DNA of 25,663 bases from an uncultured Collinsella sp. (GCA_900541695.1 UQKL01000025.1:1-25663), one strand, 5' to 3'. Shown: positions 1 to 9,505, numbered from the stretch's first letter. Notes: generated by a model not told the origin, from the letters alone. Program-made: numbers and translations.

Positions 1-21
1 CTCCACCCGAGCATTGAATGA

Positions 22-49
22 GGCTCCAACGCAAGTTGGGGCCTTTTTT
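22..49 (+). terminator. Rho-independent terminator of the upstream gene
   Basis: GGCTCCAAC and GTTGGGGCC pair around a GCAA tetraloop (one G-U pair) and are followed by TTTTTT. It lies 32 bp before the ABC-F start, so it ends a gene lying left of the window. Confidence 0.85.
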
Positions 50-80
50 CATATAGGCACACAAGGTCAAAGGCGGCACC

Positions 81-2114
81 ATGATCCTCCTGGTCGACAA
101 GATCGAAAAAAGCTTCGGCGCGCGCGTCCTCTTTAGCGGCGCATCCTTCCAGATCAACCCCGGCGAGCGCTTTGCGCTCGTGGGACCCAACGGCGCCGGC
201 AAAACTACCCTGCTCAAGATCATCATGGGCATCGACAGCCCCGACGCCGGTCAGGTCCAGTATGCTAAGGACTGCCAGGTGGGCTACCTAGAGCAGGAAA
301 CCAACCTGGAGCACAAGGACACCACCATCCTCGCCGAAGTCATGGCCGCCGCCAAGGAAATCCGCCGCATGGGCGAGCGCGCCAACGAGCTGCAGGCCCA
401 GATCACCGAGCTCTCCGAGCAGGGCAAGGACGTCGACGCGCTCCTTAACGAATACGGCCAGGTCCAGGACCGCTTTGAGCACCTGGGCGGCTACGAGCTC
501 GAGAGCAACGCGCGCAAGATCCTGTCCGGCCTGGGCTTTAAGGTTACCGACTTTGAACGCCCGTGCTCCGAGTTCTCGGGCGGCTGGCAGATGCGCATCG
601 CGCTCGCCAAGCTCTTCCTGCGCCATCCCGACCTGCTGCTTCTGGACGAGCCCACCAACCACTTGGACCTCGAGAGCGTCCAGTGGCTGCGCGGCTTTAT
701 CGCCAACTACGACGGCGCCGTGCTCATCGTCAGCCACGACCGCGCCTTCATGGACGCCTGCGTCGACCACGTCGCCGCGCTCGAAAACCGCCGCGTGACC
801 ACCTACACCGGCAACTACAGCAGCTATCTCAAGCAGCGCGAGGACAATCTGGAGCAGATGCGCGCCAAGCGCGCCGCCCAGGAGCGCGACATCGCCCACA
901 TGCAGGTCTTCGTCGACAAGTTCCGCTACAAGCCCACCAAGGCCGCCCAGGCGCAGGAACGCATCCGCAAGATCGAGCAGATCAAAAAGGAGCTCGTCAT
1001 CCTGCCCGAGGGTCACAAGCACATCGACTTTAAGTTCCCCGACCCGCCGCGCTCGGGCGACATGGTCGTGGGCCTGGAGGGCGTATCCAAGTCCTACGGC
1101 GACAAGCACATCTACAGCGACATCGACCTCAAACTCTACCGCGGCGAGCACGTGGCGCTCGTCGGCCCCAACGGCGCCGGCAAGTCCACGCTCATGAAGA
1201 TCCTCGCCGGCCTGGAGCCGCCCACCACCGGCACGCGCGACCTGGGCACCAACGTGGGTGTGGCCTACTATGCCCAGCACGCGCTCGAGGGCATGACCGA
1301 GTCCAATACCGTTCTGCAAGAGATCGACACTGTCACGCCCAAGTGGACCGTACCGCAGCAGCGCAGCCTGCTGGGCGCCTTCCTATTTAGCGACAACGAT
1401 TCCATCGAGAAGCAGGTTCGAGTCCTCTCCGGCGGCGAAAAGGCGCGTCTGGCTCTGGCCAAGATGCTCGTGGCGCCCGAGGCGCTCCTGTGCCTAGACG
1501 AGCCCACCAACCACTTGGACATCGACTCGGTGGACATGCTCGAGAACGCTCTGCAAAACTTCCCCGGTACCATTGTGCTGATCAGCCACGACGAGCACTT
1601 GGTGCGCGCTGTGGCCAACCGCATCATCGACATCCGCGACGGCAAGGTCACGGTCTACGATGGCGACTACGACTACTACCTCTTCAAACGCGAGGACCTC
1701 GCTGCCCGCGCCGCCGCCGAGGCAGCAGGGGAGAGCGCACCTGCCGCGGCCAAGTCCACCAAAGCCAACGCCGCCCAGGCCAGCAGCCCAGCCGCGGCTC
1801 CCAAGCCTGCCGAGGGCAAAAAGACCAAGGAGCAAAAGCGCGCCGAGGCCCAGGCCCGTGCCGCGCTCAACAAAAAGCTCAAGGGCGTGCGCAACCAGCT
1901 CAAGAAGATCGAGACAGAGCTGGACAAAAAGCGTGCCCGCTATGACGAGCTTATGGAATTGATGGCAAGCGAAGAGCTTTATGCCGATCAGGACAAGTTC
2001 AACGCCGCGCTGGGGGAATATAACGGCCTTAAGCAAGAGCTGCCCAAGCTCGAGGACGAATGGCTGGAGCTTTCCACCCAGATCGAAGAGGAGACCGCGC
2101 GTGAACTCTCGTAA
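81..2114 (+). CDS. ABC-F family ATP-binding protein (Uup/EttA-like)
   Basis: A soluble protein of 677 aa with two ABC ATPase domains and no membrane segment, the ABC-F layout. These proteins act on the ribosome during translation rather than in transport. Domain 1 has Walker [10 protein letters not shown] (about residues 35-43), an FSGGW signature near 165 and Walker B/DEPTNHLD near 184-195. Domain 2 has GPNGAGKST near 362-370, LSGGE near 449 and [12 protein letters not shown] near 469-480. The interdomain linker (about 240-320) is charged and contains the P-site-tRNA-interaction-motif region. An Ala/Lys-rich stretch (about 558-600) leads to a C-terminal coiled coil (about 600-677), as in Uup. 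The ribosome binding site is weak. The stop overlaps the next gene. Whether it is a housekeeping translation factor or gives antibiotic protection cannot be read from sequence; the core-operon context favours housekeeping. Confidence 0.93.
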   Translation: MILLVDKIEKSFGARVLFSGASFQINPGERFALVGPNGAGKTTLLKIIMGIDSPDAGQVQYAKDCQVGYLEQETNLEHKDTTILAEVMAAAKEIRRMGERANELQAQITELSEQGKDVDALLNEYGQVQDRFEHLGGYELESNARKILSGLGFKVTDFERPCSEFSGGWQMRIALAKLFLRHPDLLLLDEPTNHLDLESVQWLRGFIANYDGAVLIVSHDRAFMDACVDHVAALENRRVTTYTGNYSSYLKQREDNLEQMRAKRAAQERDIAHMQVFVDKFRYKPTKAAQAQERIRKIEQIKKELVILPEGHKHIDFKFPDPPRSGDMVVGLEGVSKSYGDKHIYSDIDLKLYRGEHVALVGPNGAGKSTLMKILAGLEPPTTGTRDLGTNVGVAYYAQHALEGMTESNTVLQEIDTVTPKWTVPQQRSLLGAFLFSDNDSIEKQVRVLSGGEKARLALAKMLVAPEALLCLDEPTNHLDIDSVDMLENALQNFPGTIVLISHDEHLVRAVANRIIDIRDGKVTVYDGDYDYYLFKREDLAARAAAEAAGESAPAAAKSTKANAAQASSPAAAPKPAEGKKTKEQKRAEAQARAALNKKLKGVRNQLKKIETELDKKRARYDELMELMASEELYADQDKFNAALGEYNGLKQELPKLEDEWLELSTQIEEETARELS

Positions 2115-2397
2115 AGCCACCGCCGTGGCGATGAGCATCATAGCCATCGCTTGTCGCATCTGCGGCATCTTTATGAGCGCGATGACCGTGCTGCTGTGCT
2201 TCAGCGGCCTCACCGCCAAGCTGCAGATCGTGGGCTTTGTCGTTGAGCTTTCGCGCGCCCTGCCGAGCGCCATCGCCGGCTACGGCGTTATCACCTCGCC
2301 TTTTGGCGGCGTGTTCCGTCTGGATTACGCCATCGTGGCCGTCATCCTGTTTGTGGCCGACTACCTGCTTACGCGCGCCTCGCGCCGCGTCCGCTAG
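2101..2397 (+). CDS. Small hypothetical membrane protein
   Basis: Unrecognised 98-aa protein. The GTG at 2101 is chosen because GAAGAGGAG ends 7 bp upstream and the gene then overlaps the ABC-F stop by 14 bp; an in-frame ATG at 2131 is the alternative. Two or three hydrophobic segments are visible: about residues 9-30 (many Ala, Ile and Cys), 36-60, and 70-90 ([15 protein letters not shown]), ending in a basic Arg-rich tail, which suggests a cytoplasmic C-terminus. It ends 9 bp before the M50 protease gene, so it is probably co-transcribed with it. No function is proposed. Confidence 0.75.
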   Translation: MNSRKATAVAMSIIAIACRICGIFMSAMTVLLCFSGLTAKLQIVGFVVELSRALPSAIAGYGVITSPFGGVFRLDYAIVAVILFVADYLLTRASRRVR

Positions 2398-2406
2398 GGG
2401 AGTGAC

Positions 2407-3090
2407 ATGTCCAGCAGCTACCTCATGAACCTGCTCGCCAGCGCCGCCGCCGTCATCGTGGGCATCGTGATCCACGAGAGCGCGCACGCCGCCGCGGCCT
2501 GGGCACTCGGCGATAAGACGGCCCGTTCGCGCGGCCGCGTCTCGCTCAACCCGCTCAACCACATCGACCCGTTTGGCACCATTCTCTTGCCGCTGCTGAT
2601 GCTCGCCGCCGGCGGCCCGGTGTTCGCCTTCGCCAAGCCCGTGCCCGTCTATCTCAATAACCTTAAGCACCCCAAGCGCGACGAGGTCCTGGTGAGCGTG
2701 GCCGGCCCCGCATCGAACATTGCGCTGGCATGCCTTGCGGCCGCTCTCATGCACGCGACATACGGCAACCTCTACACCAGCATGTCCTTTGCCGTAGCCT
2801 CCCAAATCATGAACTTCGGTGCCACGTTTATCGTGGTCAATCTGTCGCTCGCGTTCTTTAACCTCATCCCGATCCCGCCGCTCGACGGCTCATCGATCAT
2901 CGTGCCCTTCCTCAAGGGCAAGGCACTCGCCAACTACTACCACTTGCAGCAATACGCCATGCCCATACTCATCATCGTGCTGTACCTGCTGCCCATGTGG
3001 ACCGGCATCGACGTGATCGGGCGGTATTTCGACGTTACCGTGTATCCGCTGGCCGAGTGGCTGCTCAACTTCGCAATCGCCGGTATCTAG
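2407..3090 (+). CDS. Site-2 protease family protein (peptidase M50)
   Basis: Multi-pass membrane zinc metalloprotease of 227 aa, a compact rhomboid-length M50 protein without PDZ domain. The zinc motif HESAH (HExxH) is at residues 23-27 inside the first hydrophobic segment. The third zinc ligand region is the NLIPIPPLDG motif near residues 153-163, matching the family NxxPxxxLDG pattern. Hydrophobic segments lie near 8-30, 58-78, 95-118, 128-155 and 182-200. The ribosome binding site GGGGAG sits just before the ATG. Members of this compact group (YwhC-like) are common next to scpAB in Gram-positive bacteria; their substrates are mostly unknown. Confidence 0.92.
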   Translation: MSSSYLMNLLASAAAVIVGIVIHESAHAAAAWALGDKTARSRGRVSLNPLNHIDPFGTILLPLLMLAAGGPVFAFAKPVPVYLNNLKHPKRDEVLVSVAGPASNIALACLAAALMHATYGNLYTSMSFAVASQIMNFGATFIVVNLSLAFFNLIPIPPLDGSSIIVPFLKGKALANYYHLQQYAMPILIIVLYLLPMWTGIDVIGRYFDVTVYPLAEWLLNFAIAGI

Positions 3091-3098
3091 GGTAAACT
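3070..3098 (+). promoter_or_regulatory. Possible promoter upstream of scpA
   Basis: TTCGCA (3070-3075), a 17-bp spacer and TAAACT (3093-3098) precede the longest gap in the first part of the block (84 bp before scpA). The -35 match is poor, so this is only a candidate. Confidence 0.3.
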
Positions 3099-3174
3099 TA
3101 CAGGTCGACCGTGCAAATCGGTCCCAACATGCACCCAAACCGCGCCGCGAAGGCGCCGTCAAAGGAGATCGAAG

Positions 3175-3984
3175 ATGTCGTATCGCGTGTCGACGCAGGT
3201 CTACAGCGGACCGTTCGACCTGCTGCTGCAGCTGGTAACCCGCCAAAAAGTTGATATCGGCGCCATCTCGATCAGCGAGGTGGCCGAGCAATATCTGGCC
3301 GAGGCCGAGCGCATCGAGGCGCTGGACCTGGACGTGGCGAGCGACTTTTTACTGGTTGCGGCAACCCTTTTGGACATCAAGGCTGCCTCGCTGGTGCCCC
3401 AGGAAACCCCGCGCAAGTCCGACGACGATGACGAGGACGATGAAGACCTCGAGGAGCTTAGCGCGCTCGACGGCGATGCCCTGCGCGAGGTCCTGATTCA
3501 GCGCCTAATCGCCTACAAGCAGTTTAAGGGTGCGGCGGCAGCCCTTGGCGCCCGCATGCAGGCCGAAAGCCGCATGCATCCGCGCGTAGCCGGCCCCGAC
3601 CCCGAGTTCCTAGGCCTTATGCCCGACTACCTGGCCGGCATCACCCTGCGTGGCCTCGCCGTCATCTGCGCCGACCTGGATGGCAAGCGCCAGACCTTCC
3701 TGCTGGAGGCCGAGCACGTGGCACCGCATCGTGTGCCGCTCGACCTGACCGTGGCCTCGGTCGATCGCTTTACCATGTCGCACCAAACCTGCACTTTCCG
3801 CGATCTGTTGGACGGCGACGCCACCACCGAGCAGCTCGTTGTCACCTTCCTGGCCATGCTAGAGCTTGCCAAGCGCGGCTCGCTTACGCTAAGCCAGGAC
3901 GAGATCTTTGGAACCATTCAAATCAACCGCGTCGAGGGCGCCGAGGCATACGTGCCTGGCGAGGGCCCCGAGCTCACCGAATAG
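3175..3984 (+). CDS. scpA: Segregation and condensation protein A
   Basis: Kleisin subunit that, with ScpB, bridges the SMC dimer in the bacterial condensin complex for chromosome organisation. The 269-aa length is typical. The N-terminus (YSGPFDLLLQLVTRQKVDIG) is the conserved SMC-neck-binding helix region, followed by the conserved ...SDFLLVAATLLDIKAASLVP segment. A very acidic Asp/Glu linker (about residues 82-97) precedes the middle region, and the C-terminal winged-helix part includes TFLAMLELAKRGSLTLSQDE. A strong ribosome binding site (AAAGGAG) precedes the ATG. scpB follows after 11 bp, the usual arrangement. Confidence 0.96.
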   Translation: MSYRVSTQVYSGPFDLLLQLVTRQKVDIGAISISEVAEQYLAEAERIEALDLDVASDFLLVAATLLDIKAASLVPQETPRKSDDDDEDDEDLEELSALDGDALREVLIQRLIAYKQFKGAAAALGARMQAESRMHPRVAGPDPEFLGLMPDYLAGITLRGLAVICADLDGKRQTFLLEAEHVAPHRVPLDLTVASVDRFTMSHQTCTFRDLLDGDATTEQLVVTFLAMLELAKRGSLTLSQDEIFGTIQINRVEGAEAYVPGEGPELTE

Positions 3985-3995
3985 GAGCGGCAACC

Positions 3996-4715
3996 ATGTC
4001 AACCCTTTCCACGCTGGAGGCAAACAGCCTCAAAGGCGCCCTCGAGGCGCTGCTGCTGGTGTCGAGCGACCCCGTGAGCGCACCCGCGCTGGCAGCTGCG
4101 CTGGATATCGCCCCGGGCGAGTGCGCGTCGCTTTTGGCCGAGCTCAAGGTTGAGTACGAAGAGGCCAACCGCGGCTTTCAGCTGCGCGAGGTCGCCGGTG
4201 GCTGGCGCCTGTTTACACACCCCGCCTACCATGATGTGGTCGAGGCCTACGTGCTGAGCTGGGACACGCAAAAGCTGTCTCAGGCGGCGCTTGAGACCCT
4301 GGCCGTCATCGCCTACCACCAGCCCGTCACGCGCGAGGTGGTCAAGGGCATCCGCGGCGTCAACTCCGACGGCGTCATCGCGTCGCTCGTGGATAAGGGC
4401 CTGGTGCGCGAACTCGGCCGCGACCCCGAGCGCGGTCAGGCCATCATCTACGGCACGACCAACGCCTTCTTGGAAAAGTTCGGCCTGCGCTCCACCCGGG
4501 ACCTGCCCGATCTGGAGCAGTTTGCCCCCGACGAGCAGTCGCGCCAGTTTATCCGCGAGCGCCTGAGCGGCCGCAGCATTCAGTCCACGCTCGAGGAGCA
4601 GGCCGAGGACCTGGACGAAGAACGCGAACTGATCGATACCGATGTTGAGGACACCGATGGCGAGGAGCTTCTGTCCACCGGTGACACCTCGGAGGATTTG
4701 CATGACGAGGACTAA
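3996..4715 (+). CDS. scpB: Segregation and condensation protein B
   Basis: Partner of ScpA in the SMC condensin complex. 239 aa with two winged-helix regions: residues about 8-80 (LKGALEALLLVSSDPVSAPA) and about 90-175, including the hallmark ALETLAVIAYHQPVTREVV and the RGVNSDGVIASLVDKGLVRE segment. A glutamate/aspartate-rich tail (about 195-239) is longer than the minimum for the family and probably disordered. Ribosome binding site AGGAG, spacing 9-10. The last 14 bp overlap the start of the rluB-like gene, suggesting coupled translation. Confidence 0.96.
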   Translation: MSTLSTLEANSLKGALEALLLVSSDPVSAPALAAALDIAPGECASLLAELKVEYEEANRGFQLREVAGGWRLFTHPAYHDVVEAYVLSWDTQKLSQAALETLAVIAYHQPVTREVVKGIRGVNSDGVIASLVDKGLVRELGRDPERGQAIIYGTTNAFLEKFGLRSTRDLPDLEQFAPDEQSRQFIRERLSGRSIQSTLEEQAEDLDEERELIDTDVEDTDGEELLSTGDTSEDLHDED

Positions 4716-5673
4716 CGAAGCAGGGGAGGCGCGCGTCGCAAGCGCCACGGACACCGCAGCGCCCGTAGGCGACGCCCAGCCCGTCTATCCGCACACCATG
4801 CGCCTGCAGCGCTTTTTGGCTCGCGCGGGCGTGGCGAGCCGCCGTGGCTCGGAGGACCTGATGACTGCCGGACGCGTGACCGTCAACGGCCAGGTCGCAA
4901 CCGAGCTGGGCACCAAGGTCGATGTCGACCGCGACCATATCGAGGTCGACGGCATGCCCGTCAAGCTCAACCAGGGCGCCGTGTACCTGATGCTCTACAA
5001 GCCGACCGGCTACCTCACCACCATGAGCGATCCGCAGGAGCGCCCTTGCGTGGCCGATCTGGTCCCGCGTGACCGCTTTCCGGGGCTCTTCCCGGTGGGT
5101 CGCCTGGACCGCGACACCACGGGCCTTTTGCTCTTTACCACCGACGGCGACCTGTCGCAGGACCTGCTGCACCCCAGCAAGCACGTCTACAAGACCTACC
5201 AAGCGCTCGTGGACGGGAAGCTGTCCGACCGCGACTTGGAACCACTCCGCCGCGGCATCGAGCTCGACGACGGCCTGTGCCAGCCGGCGATCTGCCGCGT
5301 CATCAGCGCGCGCGAGGCCGAGGCCGTGGCCCCGCAAGGCGTCAAGCCCGGCACCACCGCCGTGGAGGTCATCATCCGCGAGGGCCGCAAGAACCAGGTC
5401 AAGCGCATGCTGGGCAAGATCCACCATCCGGTGATCCGCCTGCACCGCTGTAACTTTGCCGGCCTGGAGCTCAAGGAAGTGGCCAAGGGCTCGTGGCGCG
5501 AACTCACCGACCGCGAGGTGCAGATTCTCAAGAACGGCGGTATCCCGCCCAAGCAGGCCAGCTCCAAGCGCGCCGGCGCGCCGGCGACCAACACCGCGAG
5601 CCGCACGCGCCACCACGGCAGCCACGGTTCCGCGCCCAAGCGCAACACCTACCGCGAGCGCTACACGGGCTAA
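4702..5673 (+). CDS. rluB: rRNA pseudouridine synthase, RluB/RsuA family
   Basis: Converts a specific uridine in rRNA to pseudouridine. The start at ATG 4702 is chosen over the in-frame ATG 4642 because GGAGG lies 6 bp upstream, giving 323 aa and a 14-bp overlap with scpB. Residues 1-32 are a poorly conserved leader. An S4 RNA-binding domain follows (MRLQRFLARAGVASRR onward, about 33-80), then the RsuA/RluB catalytic domain with GRLDRDTTGLLLFT (catalytic Asp136) and the KNQVKRMLGKIHHPV segment. The last 40 or so residues are basic and Ala/Arg/His-rich, probably a flexible RNA-binding tail. Family members in the scpA-scpB-x-cmk order are usually assigned RluB; exact site specificity is inferred. 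Confidence 0.93.
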   Translation: MTRTNEAGEARVASATDTAAPVGDAQPVYPHTMRLQRFLARAGVASRRGSEDLMTAGRVTVNGQVATELGTKVDVDRDHIEVDGMPVKLNQGAVYLMLYKPTGYLTTMSDPQERPCVADLVPRDRFPGLFPVGRLDRDTTGLLLFTTDGDLSQDLLHPSKHVYKTYQALVDGKLSDRDLEPLRRGIELDDGLCQPAICRVISAREAEAVAPQGVKPGTTAVEVIIREGRKNQVKRMLGKIHHPVIRLHRCNFAGLELKEVAKGSWRELTDREVQILKNGGIPPKQASSKRAGAPATNTASRTRHHGSHGSAPKRNTYRERYTG

Positions 5674-5739
5674 CCAGTCCGTCAAGCCCCAGCGCCCGCG
5701 TCCCATACCAGCACGTCAACCACCGAAAGGAAGCATTGC

Positions 5740-6426
5740 ATGATCGTCGCCATCGACGGCCCCGCCGGTTCCGGCAAGTCCACTATCGCCAAGGAGATCG
5801 CCCGCCAGCTGGGCTTTAACAAGCTCGACACGGGCGCCATGTATCGCGCTGTCACCTTCGCCGCGCTCGACCGCGGCATTGACCTGGACGACGAGGCGGC
5901 CATTGACGCCCTCGCCGAGCAGATCGAGATTCGCTTTACCAACGGCACCGGCGAGGACACGCGCCTGACCATCGACGGTAAGGATGCCTCGGCTGCCATT
6001 CGCACCCCGCAGGTCGACGCCAACGTGTCCAAGGTCTCGGCCTACCCGGGCGTGCGCGCCGCCATGCTCATCCACCAGCGCCGCGCCGCCGAGGACCGCG
6101 ACATTGTCGCCGAGGGTCGCGACATCGGCACCGTCGTGTTCCCCAACGCGCAGGTCAAGGTCTTCCTGACTGCCGACCCGCGCGAGCGTGCCCGTCGCCG
6201 TGTGCTGCAGCGCCACCAAAACGACGCCCAGCCGCTCACCGAAGAGCAGCTTGAGGCCGAGGTCGACGAGACCCTCGACGCCCTCAAGCAGCGCGATAAG
6301 CTCGACAGCAGCCGCGAGGTCGCGCCGCTCGTGCCCGCCGAGGACGCGGTACATGTCGACTCCACCGCTCACACCATCGAAGAGGTTGTTCGCATCATCG
6401 AGGACCTCATCAACCAAAGGAGGTAG
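5740..6426 (+). CDS. cmk: (d)CMP kinase
   Basis: Phosphorylates CMP/dCMP with ATP for nucleotide recycling and DNA/RNA precursor supply. 228 aa, typical of the long bacterial type. P-loop GPAGSGKST at residues 7-15, the DTGAMYRAVT substrate motif just after it, the conserved EGRDIGTVVFP nucleotide-binding region, and the lid arginines in the RERARRR segment. Ribosome binding site AAAGGAAG with spacing 6-7. A 66-bp gap separates it from rluB and the plsC-like gene follows after 3 bp, the common actinobacterial and Firmicutes cmk-plsC order. Confidence 0.97.
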   Translation: MIVAIDGPAGSGKSTIAKEIARQLGFNKLDTGAMYRAVTFAALDRGIDLDDEAAIDALAEQIEIRFTNGTGEDTRLTIDGKDASAAIRTPQVDANVSKVSAYPGVRAAMLIHQRRAAEDRDIVAEGRDIGTVVFPNAQVKVFLTADPRERARRRVLQRHQNDAQPLTEEQLEAEVDETLDALKQRDKLDSSREVAPLVPAEDAVHVDSTAHTIEEVVRIIEDLINQRR

Positions 6427-6429
6427 CCC

Positions 6430-7158
6430 ATGCGCCTGTTTAAGCAGACGCCCGAGGATTACTACAACGCCCCCTACGCCGAGTTCCCGGCGCTCATCCG
6501 CGGGACCGTCGCCGTGGTCATGGGCATTCTGTGGGTCTTCTCCAAGCTCATGTGGCGCTGGAAGGTCGAGGACAGCGACCTGCTGTTTGAGCGCCAGGAA
6601 GGCCGCGGCAGCGTGGTCATCTGCAACCACACCTCGATGGCCGAGCTCCTGGCTGTGGAGACGGCGCTATTCTTTGGCGGCCGCCGCATTCGCCCCATTT
6701 TTAAGTCCGAGTTTGCGAAGAGCAAGATCGTGCGCTGGGCCTTTAGCCGCGTGGGCGGTATTCCCGTCGAGCGCGGCACCGCCGACATGAAGTGCCTGCG
6801 TGCCGCCCAGCATGCGCTGCAACGCGGCGAGGACGTCCTGATCTTCCCCGAGGGCACGCGCATTCGCTCGCGCGAGATCAAGCCCGAGGTCCACGGCGGC
6901 TTTGCGCTCATCGCCCAGATGGGCAAGGCACCCGTCAACCCGCTCGCCATCTGCGGCTGGTCCGATATTACGCCTGCGGGCAAAAAGCTCATGCGCCCCA
7001 AAAAGTGCTGGATCCGTGCCGGCAAGGCCATCTCGTTATCCGATGCACCGGCCGAGCTCAAGCGCAAGGAGCGCCTGGCCTGGTTTGAGTCCGAGGCCAT
7101 GAACCGTGTCTACGCCATGCGCGATGAGCTGTGCGCCGAGCACCCGGGTAGGTTCTAG
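6430..7158 (+). CDS. plsC: 1-acylglycerol-3-phosphate acyltransferase (PlsC-like)
   Basis: Membrane-associated acyltransferase making phosphatidic acid from lysophosphatidic acid. 242 aa. A hydrophobic anchor lies at about residues 18-40 (LIRGTVAVVMGILWVFSKLM). Acyltransferase motifs: NHTSMAE (His67...Glu72), the glycerol-phosphate-binding GGIPVERG, FPEGTR (139-144) and a PVNPLAI motif near 176. The usual motif I is NHx4D, and here the acidic residue is Glu72 instead of Asp. Excellent ribosome binding site (AAAGGAGG). It sits 3 bp from cmk and 2 bp from ispH. Together with PlsY and GpsA downstream it gives nearly the whole phosphatidate pathway in one block; PlsX is not in the window. Confidence 0.92.
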   Translation: MRLFKQTPEDYYNAPYAEFPALIRGTVAVVMGILWVFSKLMWRWKVEDSDLLFERQEGRGSVVICNHTSMAELLAVETALFFGGRRIRPIFKSEFAKSKIVRWAFSRVGGIPVERGTADMKCLRAAQHALQRGEDVLIFPEGTRIRSREIKPEVHGGFALIAQMGKAPVNPLAICGWSDITPAGKKLMRPKKCWIRAGKAISLSDAPAELKRKERLAWFESEAMNRVYAMRDELCAEHPGRF

Positions 7159-7160
7159 CC

Positions 7161-8060
7161 ATGGGCGAGGAAGTCATGAACACTGCCGAGGCTGTAACCG
7201 GAAAGGTCGACGCCCCCACCATCGAAATCGCTGCCCACGCCGGCACCTGCTACGGCGTGCAGCGCGCGCTCGATATGGCCCTGGCGGCCGCCCCGCAGGC
7301 GGGGGAGAGCGCTCAGGTCCACACCCTGGGCCCGCTCATCCATAACCCCATCGTGGTGCGCGAGCTTGCCGAGGCAGGCGTCGGTCTGGCCGAGACCCTG
7401 GACGATGCCGCATCGGGCACCGTGATCATTCGCGCGCACGGCGTGGTGCCGCAGGTCATCGATGCCGCTCGCGGGCGCGGCCTTACCGTGGTCGACGCCA
7501 CCTGCCCCTACGTGAAAAAAGTCCACGTGGCGGCGGAGCGCCTGGTACGCGAGGGCTACCGCGTGATCGTCGTGGGCGAGCCGGGCCACCCCGAGGTTGA
7601 GGGCATCCTGGGCCATGCCGGTGATGACGCGCAGGTCGTGAGCTGCGCCGCCGATGCGGACGCGCTGCCGCTCAAGGGCAAGGTGGGTCTGGTTGTGCAG
7701 ACCACCCAAACCGCGCAGAACCTGGCCGAGGTTGTGGCCTCCATCACCCCGCGCGTGCAGGAACTGCGCGTGATCAACACCATCTGCGCAGCCACGAGCG
7801 AGCGCCAGCAGGCAGCAGCCACACTTGCCAACCGCTGCGACTGCATGGTCGTGGTGGGCGGCAAGAACTCGGGTAACACCCGCCGCTTGGCGCAGATTTG
7901 CGCCGACGTCTGCGAGCGCACACATCACATCGAGGAAGCTTCCGAGCTTCAGGCCACGTGGTTTACCGACGCTCACCACATCGGCATCACCGCCGGAGCC
8001 TCCACCCCGCAAGAACACATCGAGCGCGCCGTCGAGCGCATTAAGGAGCTTTGCCGCTAA
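7161..8060 (+). CDS. ispH: 4-hydroxy-3-methylbut-2-enyl diphosphate reductase
   Basis: Last enzyme of the MEP isoprenoid pathway, a Fe-S protein converting HMBPP to IPP and DMAPP. 299 aa from ATG 7161. The three cluster cysteines are Cys30 (HAGTCYGVQRA), Cys115 (DATCPYVKKVH) and Cys209 (NTICAATSERQ). The substrate-contact motifs HGV, GHPEV and VVQTTQT are present, and the end has the family ITAGASTPQ. An in-frame ATG at 7176 has a GAGG closer to usual spacing and is a possible true start. The N-terminus is slightly longer than the E. coli enzyme. Confidence 0.96.
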   Translation: MGEEVMNTAEAVTGKVDAPTIEIAAHAGTCYGVQRALDMALAAAPQAGESAQVHTLGPLIHNPIVVRELAEAGVGLAETLDDAASGTVIIRAHGVVPQVIDAARGRGLTVVDATCPYVKKVHVAAERLVREGYRVIVVGEPGHPEVEGILGHAGDDAQVVSCAADADALPLKGKVGLVVQTTQTAQNLAEVVASITPRVQELRVINTICAATSERQQAAATLANRCDCMVVVGGKNSGNTRRLAQICADVCERTHHIEEASELQATWFTDAHHIGITAGASTPQEHIERAVERIKELCR

Positions 8061-8062
8061 TC

Positions 8063-9505
8063 ATGGACCAGACCGTACCCGCATACGCCGCCGAGGTGGC
8101 CGATTACGGGCGCAGCCGCGACCCCGAGCCGGGTGAGGGCGCGCTCGTTAAAAACGTGCGCCCCGAATCGCCCGCATGGGATGTGGGTATCGAGCCGGGT
8201 ATGCGCGTGCTCACGGTCAACGGCGAGCAACTGACCGATATGATCGTGTGGCTCTGGGAGGCAGATGACGACACCGTCGAGCTGGAGGTTTACGATCCGC
8301 GCGACGGCACCGTCACCCCCGTTGAGCTCGATCGCTTTCCCGGCGAGGACTGGGGTCTGGAGTTCGATGGCCCCATCTTCGATGGCATGCGCACCTGCGT
8401 AAACGCCTGCGTGTTCTGCTTTATGACCATGCTGCCCAAGGGCGGTCGCTCCACGCTCTACATCCGCGACGACGACTATCGCCTGAGCTTTTTACAGGGC
8501 AACTTTGTCACGCTCACGAACCTCACCGACGAAGATGTTCAAAACGTCATCCAACGCAACATGAGCCCCATGAACGTGTCGGTCCATGCCGTGAGCCCCG
8601 ACGTCCGCCGCCGCATGATGGGCCGCAACGCCCAGCGCGGCATGGACGTGCTCGAGACCATCATGGCCGCCGGCATCGAGATTCACGCGCAGATCGTGTT
8701 GTGCCCCGGCATGAACGACGGCGAGGAGCTGCAAAAGACCCTGCGCTTTTGCGAGGAGCACGAGCAGATCACGAGCCTGGGCATCGTGCCGCTGGGCTTT
8801 ACCAAGCACCAGAATCGCTTTACCTGGTCATACAGCGACAAGCCCGAGCTGGCGCGCGAGACCATCGCCATGATCCGGCCCTACCAGGACCGTGCCTTCG
8901 AGCGCTTTGGCCGCCACACTTTCCAGATGAGCGACGAGTTCTACCTGGATGCCGGCATCGAGCCACCCGAGGCCGACTTTTACGACGGCTACCCGCAGTA
9001 CTACGACGGCATCGGCATGATCCGATCCTATCTGGACGAGACCGACAACGTGCTCGCCGCCGATACCGAGCGTCTGCGCCGCGTTCGCGAGGTCATCGCC
9101 GCCCGTAGCCAGCACCTGCTGTGCCTTTCGGGCGCCAGCGCGCGCGATACGGTGGCGCGTTTTGTGGAGTCTCCACAGGGCCTTACCGGTACCGTCACGG
9201 CCATCAAAAACCGCTACTTTGGCGGCAACGTGGACGTGACCGGCCTCATCGTTGCCTGCGACATCTTGGAGCAGCTGCCGCAGGACCTGTCAGGGGTTAT
9301 GCTCTTTGTGCCTAAGCTCATGTTCAACGCCGACGGCATGACCCTTGACGAGTATCATCGTGACGAATTACTCGCAAGCCTTACCGGTCGCGGCGCCGAG
9401 GTTCATGTGGTGTCGACCATGCCGCATGAGCTGCTCGATACCCTGGAGCACATCCTTGGCATAACGCCCGCCAATTCAACTATTCCCGCTGAACCTACCC
9501 ATTAA
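8063..9505 (+). CDS. DUF512 protein: PDZ plus radical-SAM-like Fe-S protein
   Basis: Conserved protein of unknown role, 480 aa from ATG 8063; a TTG at 8051 is in frame but lies only 2 bp from the AAGGAG. An N-terminal PDZ-like segment (about residues 23-70, GALVKNVRPESPAWDVG) is followed by a radical-SAM-type cluster motif C112-x3-C116-x2-C119 (CVNACVFCF), then the PKGGRSTLYIRDDDYRLSF region, and the C-terminal DUF512 domain. Proteins of this type usually sit just before der-plsY-gpsA in Gram-positive genomes, as here. Substrate and reaction are not established. Confidence 0.93.
   Translation: MDQTVPAYAAEVADYGRSRDPEPGEGALVKNVRPESPAWDVGIEPGMRVLTVNGEQLTDMIVWLWEADDDTVELEVYDPRDGTVTPVELDRFPGEDWGLEFDGPIFDGMRTCVNACVFCFMTMLPKGGRSTLYIRDDDYRLSFLQGNFVTLTNLTDEDVQNVIQRNMSPMNVSVHAVSPDVRRRMMGRNAQRGMDVLETIMAAGIEIHAQIVLCPGMNDGEELQKTLRFCEEHEQITSLGIVPLGFTKHQNRFTWSYSDKPELARETIAMIRPYQDRAFERFGRHTFQMSDEFYLDAGIEPPEADFYDGYPQYYDGIGMIRSYLDETDNVLAADTERLRRVREVIAARSQHLLCLSGASARDTVARFVESPQGLTGTVTAIKNRYFGGNVDVTGLIVACDILEQLPQDLSGVMLFVPKLMFNADGMTLDEYHRDELLASLTGRGAEVHVVSTMPHELLDTLEHILGITPANSTIPAEPTH

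Noticed and set aside
4549..5706. 385-aa minus-strand open frame opposite rluB
   Set aside because: A GC-driven shadow frame; the plus strand holds S4 and pseudouridine synthase motifs. The same applies to the long minus frames at 9495-11081 and 12412-14451.
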